In this document: one piece after another, positions 32,170 through 40,988 of the stretch
How the letters are laid out: every line of letters starts with the position of its first letter
Position numbering within the stretch: the stretch's first letter is position 1
Position numbers and translations under genes: made by a program
DNA from: an uncultured Solirubrobacterales bacterium
GTDB taxonomy: Bacteria > Actinomycetota > Thermoleophilia > Solirubrobacterales > JACPNS01
Direction of reading: 5' to 3'
Assembly: GCA_937128795.1 (NCBI GenBank)
Contig: CAKZMQ010000014.1
Span: forward strand, 1-44,625
Length of the DNA: 44,625 bases
The notes under the pieces: generated by a model
What the model was told of the DNA's origin: nothing
What the model saw: the letters and a program-made list of their open reading frames with translations, nothing else
The model's database searches: none

Positions 32170-32829
32170 ATGACGATCGAGGAAACAACTTACGAAGCCC
32201 CGCCGCCGGCAGGCGACGAACCGACAGATTTGAAGGTCGTCGGCGCTGACTACATGCTGCGGTTGGCCGTTCCCGAGGACGCCGCGCAGCTCTTCGAACT
32301 GGCCAGCGACCCGGCGGTCTCGCGCTTTTTCTCGTGGGGCCCGTACACATCGATCGATCAACCGCTCGCATACATCGAAAGTCTCAAGGAGAGCCGTGCC
32401 AGCGGTCGGCTGCTGGAATTTGTGATCGTTGAGAACGCCACGGACAAGATCGTCGGCGTCACCGGTCTGACCGAATTCTCGCGTCGTGACCGGCGAGCGG
32501 TCGTCGGTTCGTGGCTCGGCCACAAGTATTGGGGGACCGGCGTCAATCTCGCCTCGAAATCCTTGATCCTCTCGCTCGGTTTCAACGAACTCGGACTGGA
32601 GCGGATCAGCTCCTACAGCCACGTCCGAAACGGCCGTTCAAAGGCCGCGCTCGAGCGGATCGGTTTCGTCAACGAGGGAATTCTCCACTCCTGGCACCGC
32701 CATCGCGGCGAGCCGCAGGATGTGAACATCCACTGTTTGCTGCGTGAACTCTTCATGCGCTCGGAGATCGGGGCGTATGAGGTCACCGTCACCGGCACCG
32801 TCCCGCCGCCGTTTCGCCCCGAGAACTGA
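32170..32829 (+). CDS. GNAT-family N-acetyltransferase (RimJ/RimL-like)
   Basis: This 219-residue protein has the RimJ/RimL arrangement: LRLAVPEDAAQLFELASDP at the start, VGVTGLTEFSRRDRRAVVGSWLGHKYWGTGVN in the acetyl-CoA region (motifs SWLGHKYWGTG and NLASKS), and GLERISSYSHVRNGRSKAALERIGF near the end (ERISSYSHVRNGRSK). It acetylates an amino group on a protein N-terminus or a small molecule. It is divergent from the phosphoesterase gene and 14 bp before the HD-family gene. Start: ATG 32170. Confidence 0.87.
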   Translation: MTIEETTYEAPPPAGDEPTDLKVVGADYMLRLAVPEDAAQLFELASDPAVSRFFSWGPYTSIDQPLAYIESLKESRASGRLLEFVIVENATDKIVGVTGLTEFSRRDRRAVVGSWLGHKYWGTGVNLASKSLILSLGFNELGLERISSYSHVRNGRSKAALERIGFVNEGILHSWHRHRGEPQDVNIHCLLRELFMRSEIGAYEVTVTGTVPPPFRPEN

Positions 32830-32843
32830 CCGGCCGCTCTGAC

Positions 32844-33701
32844 GTGTCCGACGCCAGCGAATCCGCGATCGAGGCACCAGAGCCGCAGCCGGTCGAGCCA
32901 CTGGCACCGACGCAGGCCATCGAGGCGATCGACATCCACGCGCCGACGCGCGGCAATCGCAAACTCGAGCAGCTGATCGCGAACGCCAATGGCGACGCGC
33001 AGTTGAAGGCTTGGTGGCATGTGTCGGCGGTCAACGCAACACGCCGCCTGGGGATGTCCGACCATTCGTGGGTGCACATCCAAGTTGTCGTCAACATCGC
33101 GCTTCGAATGCTGCGTCTGTTGACGAAGTCCGGCATTCAACCTTCGCTCGTTCGCGACTATGGGATGAGCGATCGCGACGCCGAGGTGGTCGTTGCGGCC
33201 GGTGCGATGATGCACTGCGTCGGCATGAGCATTCATCGGATCGACCACGAGAGTTACAGCCTGTTTCTGACTGCCGACAAGCTCAGTGAGTTGCTCGAAG
33301 GGATCTACGACGAGCCGGAACGCTCGGTCGTGGTTGCCGAGACAATGCACGCGATCATCGGCCACCGGAGCAGTGGCAAGCCACTGACCATTGAGGCAGG
33401 CGTGGTCAGGGTCGCCGATGCTCTCGACATGGCCAAGGGTCGCTCGCGTGTGCCGTTCGAGGCGGGGCAGACGAACATCCACGCGCTCTCCGCGGCCGCA
33501 ATCGACGAAGTACGGATCATGCCCGGTAAGCAAAAGGCCGTGCGCATCGAAATCGCCATGAACAACTCCTCCGGCATCTTCCAGGTCGATGAACTGCTCG
33601 CCAAGAAGCTGACGGGATCGGGTATTGAGCCTTACGTCGAGGTGACCGCCTCGATCGCGGGCGAGCACGAGCAGAAGTTGCTCTCCGACATCAGCTACTG
33701 A
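32844..33701 (+). CDS. HD-superfamily protein with altered HD dyad (HC)
   Basis: This 285-residue protein follows a family best known from archaea: SWVHIQVVVNIALRML, AGAMMHCVGMSIHRIDHESYSL, VVRVADALDMAKGRSR, and a C-terminal domain with NNSSGIFQVDELLAKKL. In this family the segment reads LHD, giving the His-Asp metal dyad, but here it is MHC (codons CAC TGC), so the Asp is replaced by Cys. The first His and the last Asp (ADALD) are kept. It may be a metal-poor binding protein or a changed hydrolase. It starts at GTG 32844 and its end overlaps the convergent Ppx/GppA gene by 7 bp. Confidence 0.8.
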   Translation: MSDASESAIEAPEPQPVEPLAPTQAIEAIDIHAPTRGNRKLEQLIANANGDAQLKAWWHVSAVNATRRLGMSDHSWVHIQVVVNIALRMLRLLTKSGIQPSLVRDYGMSDRDAEVVVAAGAMMHCVGMSIHRIDHESYSLFLTADKLSELLEGIYDEPERSVVVAETMHAIIGHRSSGKPLTIEAGVVRVADALDMAKGRSRVPFEAGQTNIHALSAAAIDEVRIMPGKQKAVRIEIAMNNSSGIFQVDELLAKKLTGSGIEPYVEVTASIAGEHEQKLLSDISY

Positions 33702-34609
33702 CTATCGACGCGCGCATAGATCGCCGCGCGCTCGAGCAGCACGCCTTCGCGCAGACCACCGAGGCCGACTTCGAGCTCGATCCCGACGCGCTGCGTCAAT
33801 GCGCCAAGAATGACCAGCGACGAGGGCAGCAGCGCCGCCCGGGCCGGTTCGAGTCCGAGGCTTGCGGCCAATTCGGCAGCCGAAGATTTCTGACAGAGCT
33901 CCAGCACTCGACGCACGCCGTTGCCGTCGATCACTCCGCCCATCAGTTTTTGCGCGGTCGTCGCGCCGCCGCCGACGGCAATCGCCTGTCTCAGACCGGC
34001 CGGCGGGGTGAAGGCCGAAAAAGCCTCGTCGGCGATCGCACGAGCAGTTTCGATCTGTTCCGTCGTCGGCGGGTCATCCAAGAGATAGTCGCGCCGCAGT
34101 CGTGCCGAGCCGATCGCGTAGGACGCCGTTACGGGCGCTTCACTCGGACGACAGATTGAGATCTCGGTCGAACCGCCGCCGGCGTCGATCACGACGGTCT
34201 CGCCGCGCAGCCGCGCAAGCCCCCCGGTGGCGCCGACGCAGGAATACTCGGCTTCTTTGTGCCCGTCAATCATGCGCAGGGGCAGTCCGATACTGCGCTC
34301 GACTCGCTGGCAGAGCTCGGAGCCGTTGCTCGCCTCGCGGACGACGTGCGTAGCGATCAACTCGATGCTTTCAGCACCGAGCTCGCGCGCGCTCGCGACC
34401 AGTGCGGCCACGGCGTCGACTGTCGCCACGAGCTTGTCCTCGGGCAGCGGTGCTCCCGCGGCCGTTTCGCCGAGCAGTGTGAAGTGCCTTTCGGTGGCGA
34501 TGGTCCGCAGCGCATCCGTCGAGACATCGGCCACCAACAATGCCGTCGTGTTCGAACCGACGTCGACGCAGGCGCACCGCCTGGTAGCGGGCCCCGGCAT
34601 CTCGTGCAC
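33695..34609 (-). CDS. Ppx/GppA-family phosphatase
   Basis: This 304-residue protein has the actin-like fold of exopolyphosphatase/guanosine pentaphosphatase: CVDVGSNTTALLVADV near residue 14, ELIATHVVREASNG, and VIDAGGGSTEISI. It is the short form, with only the two-domain ATPase-like core and no HD C-terminal domain, as in actinobacterial Ppx1. It would act on polyphosphate or pppGpp. The start is GTG 34609, or ATG 34600. The separate HD-family gene faces it tail to tail. Confidence 0.88.
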   Translation of the reverse strand: MHEMPGPATRRCACVDVGSNTTALLVADVSTDALRTIATERHFTLLGETAAGAPLPEDKLVATVDAVAALVASARELGAESIELIATHVVREASNGSELCQRVERSIGLPLRMIDGHKEAEYSCVGATGGLARLRGETVVIDAGGGSTEISICRPSEAPVTASYAIGSARLRRDYLLDDPPTTEQIETARAIADEAFSAFTPPAGLRQAIAVGGGATTAQKLMGGVIDGNGVRRVLELCQKSSAAELAASLGLEPARAALLPSSLVILGALTQRVGIELEVGLGGLREGVLLERAAIYARVDSQ

Positions 34610-34621
34610 CGTGCGACCTCG

Positions 34622-34876
34622 CTACTTGTGCTTGAAGATCGCGCTCTTGCGCTCGTCGGCACGACGTTCCAGGCGGCCCTGGATGAAGCTGCCGATCGCC
34701 GCGACCAGCGGGAAGAGGATCACCAGGCCGAGGCCGAAGAAGGTGATGATCTTGTCGTCGTGCTCGCCGATCCAGCCCATGCCGTTGTCCCCGGCGAAGG
34801 CGCTCGACGTCAGCGAGAAGAGGGCCACGAGGGCCAGTGCCAGCACGGTCAGGACTGTTTTACGGACGTTGCGCAT
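34622..34876 (-). CDS. Small membrane protein with signal sequence
   Basis: This 84-residue protein starts at ATG 34876 (MRNVRKTVLTVLALA). A signal peptide (about 1-28, ending SSAFA) is followed by a short outside loop, one membrane helix (about 42-63, IITFFGLGLVILFPLVAAIGSF) and a basic cytoplasmic end (RLERRADERKSAIFKHK). It lies 12 bp before the Ppx/GppA gene and may be co-transcribed with it. No family is recognised. An upstream in-frame ATG at 34921 would add 15 unlikely residues. Confidence 0.72.
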   Translation of the reverse strand: MRNVRKTVLTVLALALVALFSLTSSAFAGDNGMGWIGEHDDKIITFFGLGLVILFPLVAAIGSFIQGRLERRADERKSAIFKHK

Positions 34877-34943
34877 TGCGGGAACTATACAAGGCGGCGA
34901 GGGGGCTGAATCGCCCTCCATGACAAGCTAGGGTGCCGCCGCA

Positions 34944-35765
34944 ATGTCGATTTTCGAAGCGATCATCCTCGGCATCGTGCAGGGGCTGACCGAGTTCCTG
35001 CCGATCTCCAGCAGCGGACACCTGAGGATCGTCCCGGCGATCATGGGCTGGGAGGATCCGGGTGCGGGATTCACGGCAGTTATCCAGATCGGGACGATGG
35101 CCGCGGTGCTTCTCTATTTCAGGGAGGACATCTGGAACATCACCACTGCGTTCCTGCGTGGCCTCCTGCGACGTGCCCGCGAGGACGACGGCGACGACAT
35201 CAGGATGGGTTGGTACATCGCCCTGGGAACCGTGCCGATCGTGGTTCTTGGCGTGGCTTTCAGCGACCAGATCGAGAACGAGGCGCGAAATCTGTATCTG
35301 ATCGGCGGCATGCTGATCGGGATGGGGCTCTTCCTCGGCGCGGTCGACGCGCTCGCAAAGCACGTCAGGACGATCGACAGTGTCGGCAGGAAAGACGCAT
35401 TGATCATCGGTATCGCACAGTCGATGGCGCTGATCCCGGGGGTATCGCGTTCCGGCGCAACGATCACGTTCGGTCTGCTCCGCGGGTTCACGCGTCGGGA
35501 CGCCGCTCGGTTTTCTTTCTTGCTGTCGATCCCGGCTGTCGTCTTGAGTGGCGTCTATCAACTCGGCGACGCGTTCAACCAATCGGCCGGCGCCGGCCCG
35601 GAGGCGGTGATCATCGCGACGCTCGCATCTTTTGTCGTCGGCTACGCCTCTATCGCCTTCCTGCTCAAGTGGCTGGGTGAACACACGATGGGCATCTTCG
35701 TGGCGTACCGCCTGGTCGTCGGCGCCGCGGTGATCGCGCTCGCGGCCACCGGCGCGATCAGCTAG
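34944..35765 (+). CDS. uppP: Undecaprenyl-diphosphatase UppP (BacA)
   Basis: This 273-residue membrane enzyme recycles undecaprenyl pyrophosphate for cell-wall synthesis and gives basal bacitracin resistance. It has the two active-site motifs: FLPISSSGHLRIVPA (residues about 18-32) and LIPGVSRSGATITFGLLRG (about 163-181). Around seven or eight membrane helices are visible and length is normal. It lies 5 bp before the DUF4442 gene. Start: ATG 34944. Confidence 0.94.
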   Translation: MSIFEAIILGIVQGLTEFLPISSSGHLRIVPAIMGWEDPGAGFTAVIQIGTMAAVLLYFREDIWNITTAFLRGLLRRAREDDGDDIRMGWYIALGTVPIVVLGVAFSDQIENEARNLYLIGGMLIGMGLFLGAVDALAKHVRTIDSVGRKDALIIGIAQSMALIPGVSRSGATITFGLLRGFTRRDAARFSFLLSIPAVVLSGVYQLGDAFNQSAGAGPEAVIIATLASFVVGYASIAFLLKWLGEHTMGIFVAYRLVVGAAVIALAATGAIS

Positions 35766-35770
35766 GAACA

Positions 35771-36292
35771 GTGGTGTTTCAGCGAATCGTCACTTCCAAG
35801 CGGATGCCGTTTTCGATCTACTGGCGGATGTTCAACTTCTGGCCTGCGCTGCGTGGCACGGGCATGCGCGTGACGCGAGTGAGTCGCGACTGGACCGAAC
35901 TCGACATCCGGCTCAAACTCAACTGGCGTACGCGCAACTACGTCGGAACGATCTTCGGCGGCAGCATCTATGCGGCAGCCGATCCGTTCTACATGGTGAT
36001 GATTCTCAGGCAGATTGGCGACGACTACGTCGTCTGGGACAAGTCGGCAAGGATCACGTTCAAGCGGCCGGGAACGACCACGCTCTACGCGAAGTTTCGC
36101 GTTCCAGCAGAGGAGGTCGCGGAACTGAAGGCGATCGCCGATCGCGAGAACCAACTTGATCGCACCTATTCGATCGACTTGAAAGACGCAGACGGACGCG
36201 TGTACGCGACCGTCGACAAGGTGATCTACGTTGCCCGAAAAGATTGGTTCAAAGCTAGGCAGGCCCGCCGCGCGGAGCGCTCACTGAGCTAG
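35771..36292 (+). CDS. DUF4442 hot-dog-fold thioesterase-like protein
   Basis: This 173-residue protein has the hot-dog-fold region of DUF4442 (PaaI-like): GTIFGGSIYAAADPFYMVM at about residues 57-75, then VVWDKSARITFKRPG. The family is expected to bind acyl-CoA or acyl-carrier groups, but no substrate is proven. It starts at GTG 35771, 5 bp after uppP, so it is probably co-translated with it. It is convergent with phoU (stop at 36304). Confidence 0.8.
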   Translation: MVFQRIVTSKRMPFSIYWRMFNFWPALRGTGMRVTRVSRDWTELDIRLKLNWRTRNYVGTIFGGSIYAAADPFYMVMILRQIGDDYVVWDKSARITFKRPGTTTLYAKFRVPAEEVAELKAIADRENQLDRTYSIDLKDADGRVYATVDKVIYVARKDWFKARQARRAERSLS

Positions 36293-36303
36293 GGACGGAG
36301 TGC

Positions 36304-37002
36304 CTACGCGCTCGCGTCGCTACCGGCCGATGCGTCCGTGAACTCACGAAAAACGCCGGTCACGACAAAGGCGACCTGTTCGCCGATGTCGACGCAGTTG
36401 TCGCCGATGCGCTCGAGGTGGCGGCCAATCAGCACCATCAGGATCGCCCACTCGCGCCGGTCCTCGTCGGTGCCGATTTCGATTGCGCGGCGGAAGATGT
36501 CCTTGTTCAGCGCATCGAGGATGTCGTCCTCGACCACGAGATGTTCAGCCAGCTTCGCGTCCTGATTTGCGAGCGCCTGCTTGGCCTGTTCGATCTGGCT
36601 GCGAACCTGAAGACCCATCCGCTCGATGATGTTGAGGATCTCTGCATCCACCGGCGGTTCTTCGCCGGACAGCGGCACGGCCTTGGCGATGTTCACCGCG
36701 AGGTCGCCCATCCGCTCGACGTGGTTGTTGGTCGAGAGCAGCGCCGCAATCAGGCGCAGGTCGCTGGCGACCGGTGCCTGTAGCGCAATCAGATTGAGCA
36801 GGCTCTGGCTGACGTCGAGGTAACGACCGTCGATCTTGTCGTCCGATTCGATCACCATGCGGGCGAGTTCGATGTCCTGGTTCAGGACCGCCTCGACGGC
36901 TCGGTCTGCCATTTCGGCAGCAAGGTCGAACATCGAAAGGGTGATGTCCTCGATGGCTGAGAGGTCTTCCTGGAAGACCATGCGCGGCTTCTCGATCGCC
37001 AT
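36304..37002 (-). CDS. phoU: Phosphate transport regulator PhoU
   Basis: This 232-residue protein is the two-repeat helical regulator of the Pst transporter and of Pho signalling. It starts at ATG 37002 (MAIEKPRMVFQEDLSAI); a longer frame to 37113 overlaps pstB and is not likely. The repeats show ALVAS-like metal segments, here DDKIDGRYLDVSQ and ALLSTNNHVERMGDLAVNIAK in the first half and GRHLERIGDNCVDIGEQVAF in the second. It lies 4 bp after pstB, the last gene of the pst operon. Confidence 0.92.
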   Translation of the reverse strand: MAIEKPRMVFQEDLSAIEDITLSMFDLAAEMADRAVEAVLNQDIELARMVIESDDKIDGRYLDVSQSLLNLIALQAPVASDLRLIAALLSTNNHVERMGDLAVNIAKAVPLSGEEPPVDAEILNIIERMGLQVRSQIEQAKQALANQDAKLAEHLVVEDDILDALNKDIFRRAIEIGTDEDRREWAILMVLIGRHLERIGDNCVDIGEQVAFVVTGVFREFTDASAGSDASA

Positions 37003-37006
37003 TGCG

Positions 37007-37888
37007 TCAGCCGACCTTTCCGGTGACGTAGTCCTCCGTGCGCTGGTCGCTCGGATTCGTGAAGATCTTCTCTGTGTCGTCGAACTCGACGAGCTGACCA
37101 AATCGCTTGTCATCCTCGTTCACGTTGACCGTGAAGAATGCAGTCTTGTCGCTGACACGTGCGGCCTGCTGCATGTTGTGGGTGACGATCACGATTGTGT
37201 AGCGGGTCTTCAGCTCTTCCATCAGGTCCTCGATACGACCGGTTGAGATCGGGTCGAGTGCAGAGCAGGGCTCGTCCATCAAGATCACGTCGGGGGAGGT
37301 GGCGATCGCGCGGGCGATGCAGAGACGCTGCTGCTGGCCACCGCTCATGCCCAACGCACTGCTGTTGAGGCGATTCTTGACTTCGTCCCAGAGCGATGCT
37401 CGGCGCAGGGACTTCTCGACAATCTCGTCGAGGTCTTCCTTGATGCCGAGCACGCGGGGGCCGAATGCGACGTTGTCGTAGATCGATTTGGGGAACGGGT
37501 TCGGCTTCTGGAAGACCATGCCGATCAACTTGCGCACCTGCACGGGATCGATTTTCTCGCCGTACAGATCGACGCCTTTGTAGTTGATTGTTCCCGTAAC
37601 CTCGGCACCCGGGATCAGGTCGTTCATCCGGTTGATGCAGCGGAGCAGTGTGCTTTTGCCACATCCGGATGCGCCGATCAGAGCGGTGATCTCATTGGTG
37701 GCTATGTCAAATGTGACGCCCTCGACGGCGGTCGAACCGGAGTACTTGACCGTGACATCGTCGACAGTCACCAAGCTTTCGCGCGGGGCTTTGTCCGCAT
37801 GGTGTTGCGGCTCGATCTGCTGCATGGGAGTCACTTGTGCCTGATTCTCTTCCGTCATCGTTGTGCCTTCGACCTTCCGTGCCATCAT
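37007..37888 (-). CDS. pstB: Phosphate ABC transporter ATP-binding protein PstB
   Basis: This 293-residue ATPase drives high-affinity phosphate uptake. Walker A is GASGCGKST, the signature is [18 protein letters not shown], and Walker B is [13 protein letters not shown]. The end [18 protein letters not shown] is typical for PstB. An N-terminal extension of about 35 residues rich in Gln and His is not usual; a start at an internal ATG (MQQIEPQ or MTEENQ) would shorten it. The gap to pstA is 63 bp. Confidence 0.95.
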   Translation of the reverse strand: MMARKVEGTTMTEENQAQVTPMQQIEPQHHADKAPRESLVTVDDVTVKYSGSTAVEGVTFDIATNEITALIGASGCGKSTLLRCINRMNDLIPGAEVTGTINYKGVDLYGEKIDPVQVRKLIGMVFQKPNPFPKSIYDNVAFGPRVLGIKEDLDEIVEKSLRRASLWDEVKNRLNSSALGMSGGQQQRLCIARAIATSPDVILMDEPCSALDPISTGRIEDLMEELKTRYTIVIVTHNMQQAARVSDKTAFFTVNVNEDDKRFGQLVEFDDTEKIFTNPSDQRTEDYVTGKVG

Positions 37889-37951
37889 CGCACCTCAGCG
37901 CCATTATGTGTTGTGTTTGTGATTTTCTCGACCGCTGTGGACATCATCGAT

Positions 37952-38842
37952 CTAGTACTTCCGCTGGTATTTGTTGCGCAGAAAGATCGCCAGCGCGTTC
38001 ATCGCCAGCAGGATCACCAACAACACGACGATTGCCGCGGCGGCGAGCACCCTGAATTCATCCTGAGGCCGTGAGACCCAGTTGAAGATCTGAATCGGCA
38101 GGACGGTGAAATTGCTGTTCACGCTCTCGGGGTTGAACGTGATGAAGGTAAGACCACCGATCAGGATCAGCGGCGCGGCCTCACCGATCGCGCGTGAGAG
38201 CGCGAGAATCGTGCCGGTTGCGATGCCGGGGATTGAAGCCGGAAGAACTTGACGACGCACCGTCTGCCAGCGCGTTGCCCCCAGTGCGTATGCGCCCTGC
38301 CGGATCGTGTCGGGAACGGCCTTGATCGCCTCACGCGAAGAAATGATCACGATCGGTAGAACGAGCAGACCAAGTGTCAGGCCGGCGGCGAGCACCGTTT
38401 GGCCGAGGCCCAGGAAGCCACGAACGATGAAGGCCAGGCCGAGGATTCCGTAGACGATCGCCGGCACCGCGGCGAGGTTCTGCAGGTTGAGCTCGATGAA
38501 CCGATTCCACCAACGCTCTTTGTCGGCGTATTCCTCGAGGTAGATCGCTGCGCCTATCCCGACGGGAATAGTGAAGGCGGCGGTCACGCCGATCACCCAG
38601 ATCGTTCCCATGATCGCTGACTGCGCACCGGCAATCTCGGGGTTGCCGGAGGGGAAGTTCGTCAGCAGCTCGCTGTTCAGTCGCGGAAAGCCCTCGACCA
38701 GAACCTGCAGGATCAGGGTGACGAGCGCGATGATGCCGATGCCGAGGCTGAAGATCAATGCGAGCATGAAACCGCGCTCGAAGAAATCGCGGTGACGAGA
38801 TTCGAGCTCGTTGCGAGCGGCAGATGCGCCGATTGACTTCAT
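37952..38842 (-). CDS. pstA: Phosphate ABC transporter permease PstA
   Basis: This 296-residue permease has six membrane helices and the transport-type EAA loop in QGAYALGATRWQTVRRQVLPAS. The second-domain segment AIGEAAPLILIGGL is typical of PstA. It starts at ATG 38842, sharing one base with the pstC stop (TAATG), so it is translationally coupled to pstC. It works with PstC to form the phosphate channel. Confidence 0.94.
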   Translation of the reverse strand: MKSIGASAARNELESRHRDFFERGFMLALIFSLGIGIIALVTLILQVLVEGFPRLNSELLTNFPSGNPEIAGAQSAIMGTIWVIGVTAAFTIPVGIGAAIYLEEYADKERWWNRFIELNLQNLAAVPAIVYGILGLAFIVRGFLGLGQTVLAAGLTLGLLVLPIVIISSREAIKAVPDTIRQGAYALGATRWQTVRRQVLPASIPGIATGTILALSRAIGEAAPLILIGGLTFITFNPESVNSNFTVLPIQIFNWVSRPQDEFRVLAAAAIVVLLVILLAMNALAIFLRNKYQRKY

Positions 38843-39789
38843 TATTCGTAGACCTCGCGGTACTTACGGACGAGCCTGATGCTGAACATGTTCATCACAA
38901 AGGTGATCGCGAATAGCGCCGCGCCGACGGCGAAGATTGTCTTGAATCCGATGCTTCCCGTCGGCTGGTCGCCGAGCCCAGCGGAGGCGATGAATCCGGT
39001 CATCGTCTGCATCGCTTCGAGCGGATTCAATGAAAGGTTTGGTGTGCTGCCGGCCGCGACGAGCACGATCATCGTCTCGCCGACGGCGCGCGAGACGCCG
39101 AGCACGAATCCGGCGACAATGCCTGACAGTGCAGCGGGGATGACGACTCGCGTCGAGACCTGGGCCTTGTTGCTTCCCAGCGCCAATGCGCCTTCGCGCA
39201 GGCCGCCCGGTACCGCCGACATCGCGTCCTCGGAGAGCGAGGCAATTGTCGGCAGAATCATCACACCCATCACCAATCCTGCCGAAAGCGCGTTGAACAC
39301 TCCCGGTCCTTCGCCCACCAGCCAGATGTCTTGGAGCAGCGGCGTGACGAAGGTGAGGGCAAAAAAGCCGTAAACCACGGTGGGGATGCCCGCAAGGACT
39401 TCAAGCACCGGCTTGAGAATGCTGCGCGTGCGCGGGCTCGCATATTCACTGAGATAGGTCGCGGCACCGAGTCCAAAGGGAAGACACACGGCAAGCGCCC
39501 AGAATGTCGTGACGAGCGTGCCGGTGATCAGGGGAATGACTCCGAAACTCGGCGGGTTGAAGAGCGGAGCCCAGTTCACCCCGGTGAAGAACTCCTTCAG
39601 ACTCACCTCGCTGAAAAACTCGATCGACGGCTCGACCAGGGCGAGGACTATACCCACCGTTGTGACGATCGAAACGATGGCGCAAAGACCGAGCAGGGCT
39701 TGGATCAGCAGCTCGCCATACCGAGGGCGCACGACCATGAGCTGCTTCATCTGCAGATCTTCGGTCGTGCGCATCTCGGTGGCTTCCAT
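38842..39789 (-). CDS. pstC: Phosphate ABC transporter permease PstC
   Basis: This 315-residue permease has an N-terminal cytoplasmic segment, six membrane helices, and the loop segment [24 protein letters not shown]. The end [20 protein letters not shown] is typical of PstC. It follows pstS by 35 bp; the pstS-pstC gap contains two GGCC palindromic units (GGCC-ATTC-GGCC) that may help set lower permease levels than binding-protein levels. Start: ATG 39789. Confidence 0.94.
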   Translation of the reverse strand: MEATEMRTTEDLQMKQLMVVRPRYGELLIQALLGLCAIVSIVTTVGIVLALVEPSIEFFSEVSLKEFFTGVNWAPLFNPPSFGVIPLITGTLVTTFWALAVCLPFGLGAATYLSEYASPRTRSILKPVLEVLAGIPTVVYGFFALTFVTPLLQDIWLVGEGPGVFNALSAGLVMGVMILPTIASLSEDAMSAVPGGLREGALALGSNKAQVSTRVVIPAALSGIVAGFVLGVSRAVGETMIVLVAAGSTPNLSLNPLEAMQTMTGFIASAGLGDQPTGSIGFKTIFAVGAALFAITFVMNMFSIRLVRKYREVYE

Positions 39790-39824
39790 GCTTCTGATTC
39801 CTCAGTCGATGGCCGAATGGCCGG

Positions 39825-40799
39825 CTACGACGTTGCGCCTTCGCCGCCGGCGAGCTTCTCGACTGCCGCCGTGCTGGCCGCTGCCTGCTCTTCCGTCATC
39901 GGGACATAGAGCGCCTGTTCGGCGATCTCCGCCTGGTTGTTGATGTAGAAGTCCAGGAATGACTTCACTTCAGGGCGTTGCAGTGCGTCGCCGCTCGTGT
40001 AGATGAACAACTCGCGACCGAGCGGCTTGTAGGTTCCGTTCTGAACGGTCTCGGTGGAGGGGGCGACGCAACCGTCACCGCCGTCGACCTCAACTGCCTT
40101 GACCTTGCCCTCGTTCTGCTCGACGTACGAGAGACCGAAGTAGCCGGTTCCGCCCTTGCTTCCGGAGACGCCCTGAACGATCACGTTGTCGTCCTCGGTT
40201 GCGTTGTAGTCGCTGCGGCTCTGACCCTCTTCGCCGTTGACCGCGTCGGTGAAGTAGTCAAACGTGCCCGAGTCAGTACCTGGGCCGTAGAGCTCCATCT
40301 TCTCGTCCGGAAAGCTCGAGTCGACCTGATTCCAGTTGTCGACCTTCGAACCCTTGTCCCAGATCGTCTTCAGCTGGTCGAGCGTCAGGCACTGCACGAA
40401 ATCGTTCTCGGGGTTGACGACAACGGCAAGGCCGTCGTTGGCGACAACGAGCTGCTCGTACGAGATGCCGTTCTTCTCACAGACCTCGATCTCTTCGTCC
40501 TTGATCGGACGCGATGCGTCAGAGATGTCCGTTTCGCCGGCGCAGAACTTCTCGAATCCGCCGCCGGTGCCGGAGGTGCCGACAGTTACGCGGACGTTGG
40601 GGTTCTCGGCTTGGAACTTCTCTGCGGCGGCCTCACTGAGTGGGGCGACGGTGCTTGAGCCGTCGATCTTGATCGAGCCAGAGAGGTCACTGTTCGAAGA
40701 ACCGCTGTCGTCATCACTGCCACATCCGGCGGCGACGAGGGCGAGCGAGAGCGCGATCATGGTTAGCGCAATCAGCGGTACGTTGAATCGTTTCATCAC
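39825..40799 (-). CDS. pstS: Phosphate-binding lipoprotein PstS
   Basis: This 324-residue protein captures phosphate outside the membrane for PstCAB. The lipoprotein signal ends in LVAAGC at about residues 21-26, followed by a Ser/Asp-rich linker. The binding domain has [20 protein letters not shown] and the phosphate-site segment [14 protein letters not shown]. It is the first gene of the operon pstS-pstC-pstA-pstB-phoU and has a probable Pho-box array upstream. Start: one of two ATG codons at 40799 and 40796. Confidence 0.95.
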   Translation of the reverse strand: MMKRFNVPLIALTMIALSLALVAAGCGSDDDSGSSNSDLSGSIKIDGSSTVAPLSEAAAEKFQAENPNVRVTVGTSGTGGGFEKFCAGETDISDASRPIKDEEIEVCEKNGISYEQLVVANDGLAVVVNPENDFVQCLTLDQLKTIWDKGSKVDNWNQVDSSFPDEKMELYGPGTDSGTFDYFTDAVNGEEGQSRSDYNATEDDNVIVQGVSGSKGGTGYFGLSYVEQNEGKVKAVEVDGGDGCVAPSTETVQNGTYKPLGRELFIYTSGDALQRPEVKSFLDFYINNQAEIAEQALYVPMTEEQAAASTAAVEKLAGGEGATS

Positions 40800-40872
40800 A
40801 GGTACTTATGTCCTTTCAGGATTTCGTCTAAATGACGTTCGCGGCAAGCATGGACATCGCGAAGGCCAAGCT

Positions 40873-40931
40873 AGTTAACAACCTGTAACCGGATTGTGAA
40901 AAAGCTGTGAACGGCTGTAAACACGTGTGAA
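40873..40931. promoter_or_regulatory. Pho-box-like array between pstS and the response regulator
   Basis: TGTRAA half-sites lie at 40884 (TGTAAC), 40895 (TGTGAA), 40906 (TGTGAA), 40916 (TGTAAA) and 40926 (TGTGAA), spaced 11, 11, 10 and 10 bp. A weaker site AGTTAA is at 40873. Read toward pstS they are TTYACA units, like the PhoP boxes of Bacillus, which repeat every 11 bp. A plus-strand -10 (TACTAT, 40940-40945) lies 8 bp past the last site, so the array could control both divergent promoters. Confidence 0.72.
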
Positions 40932-40988
40932 CGCGCCGTTACTATGGGTCGAGTTGGCCAGCGCTCTCGCGGCCATCGAAACCCTCAG

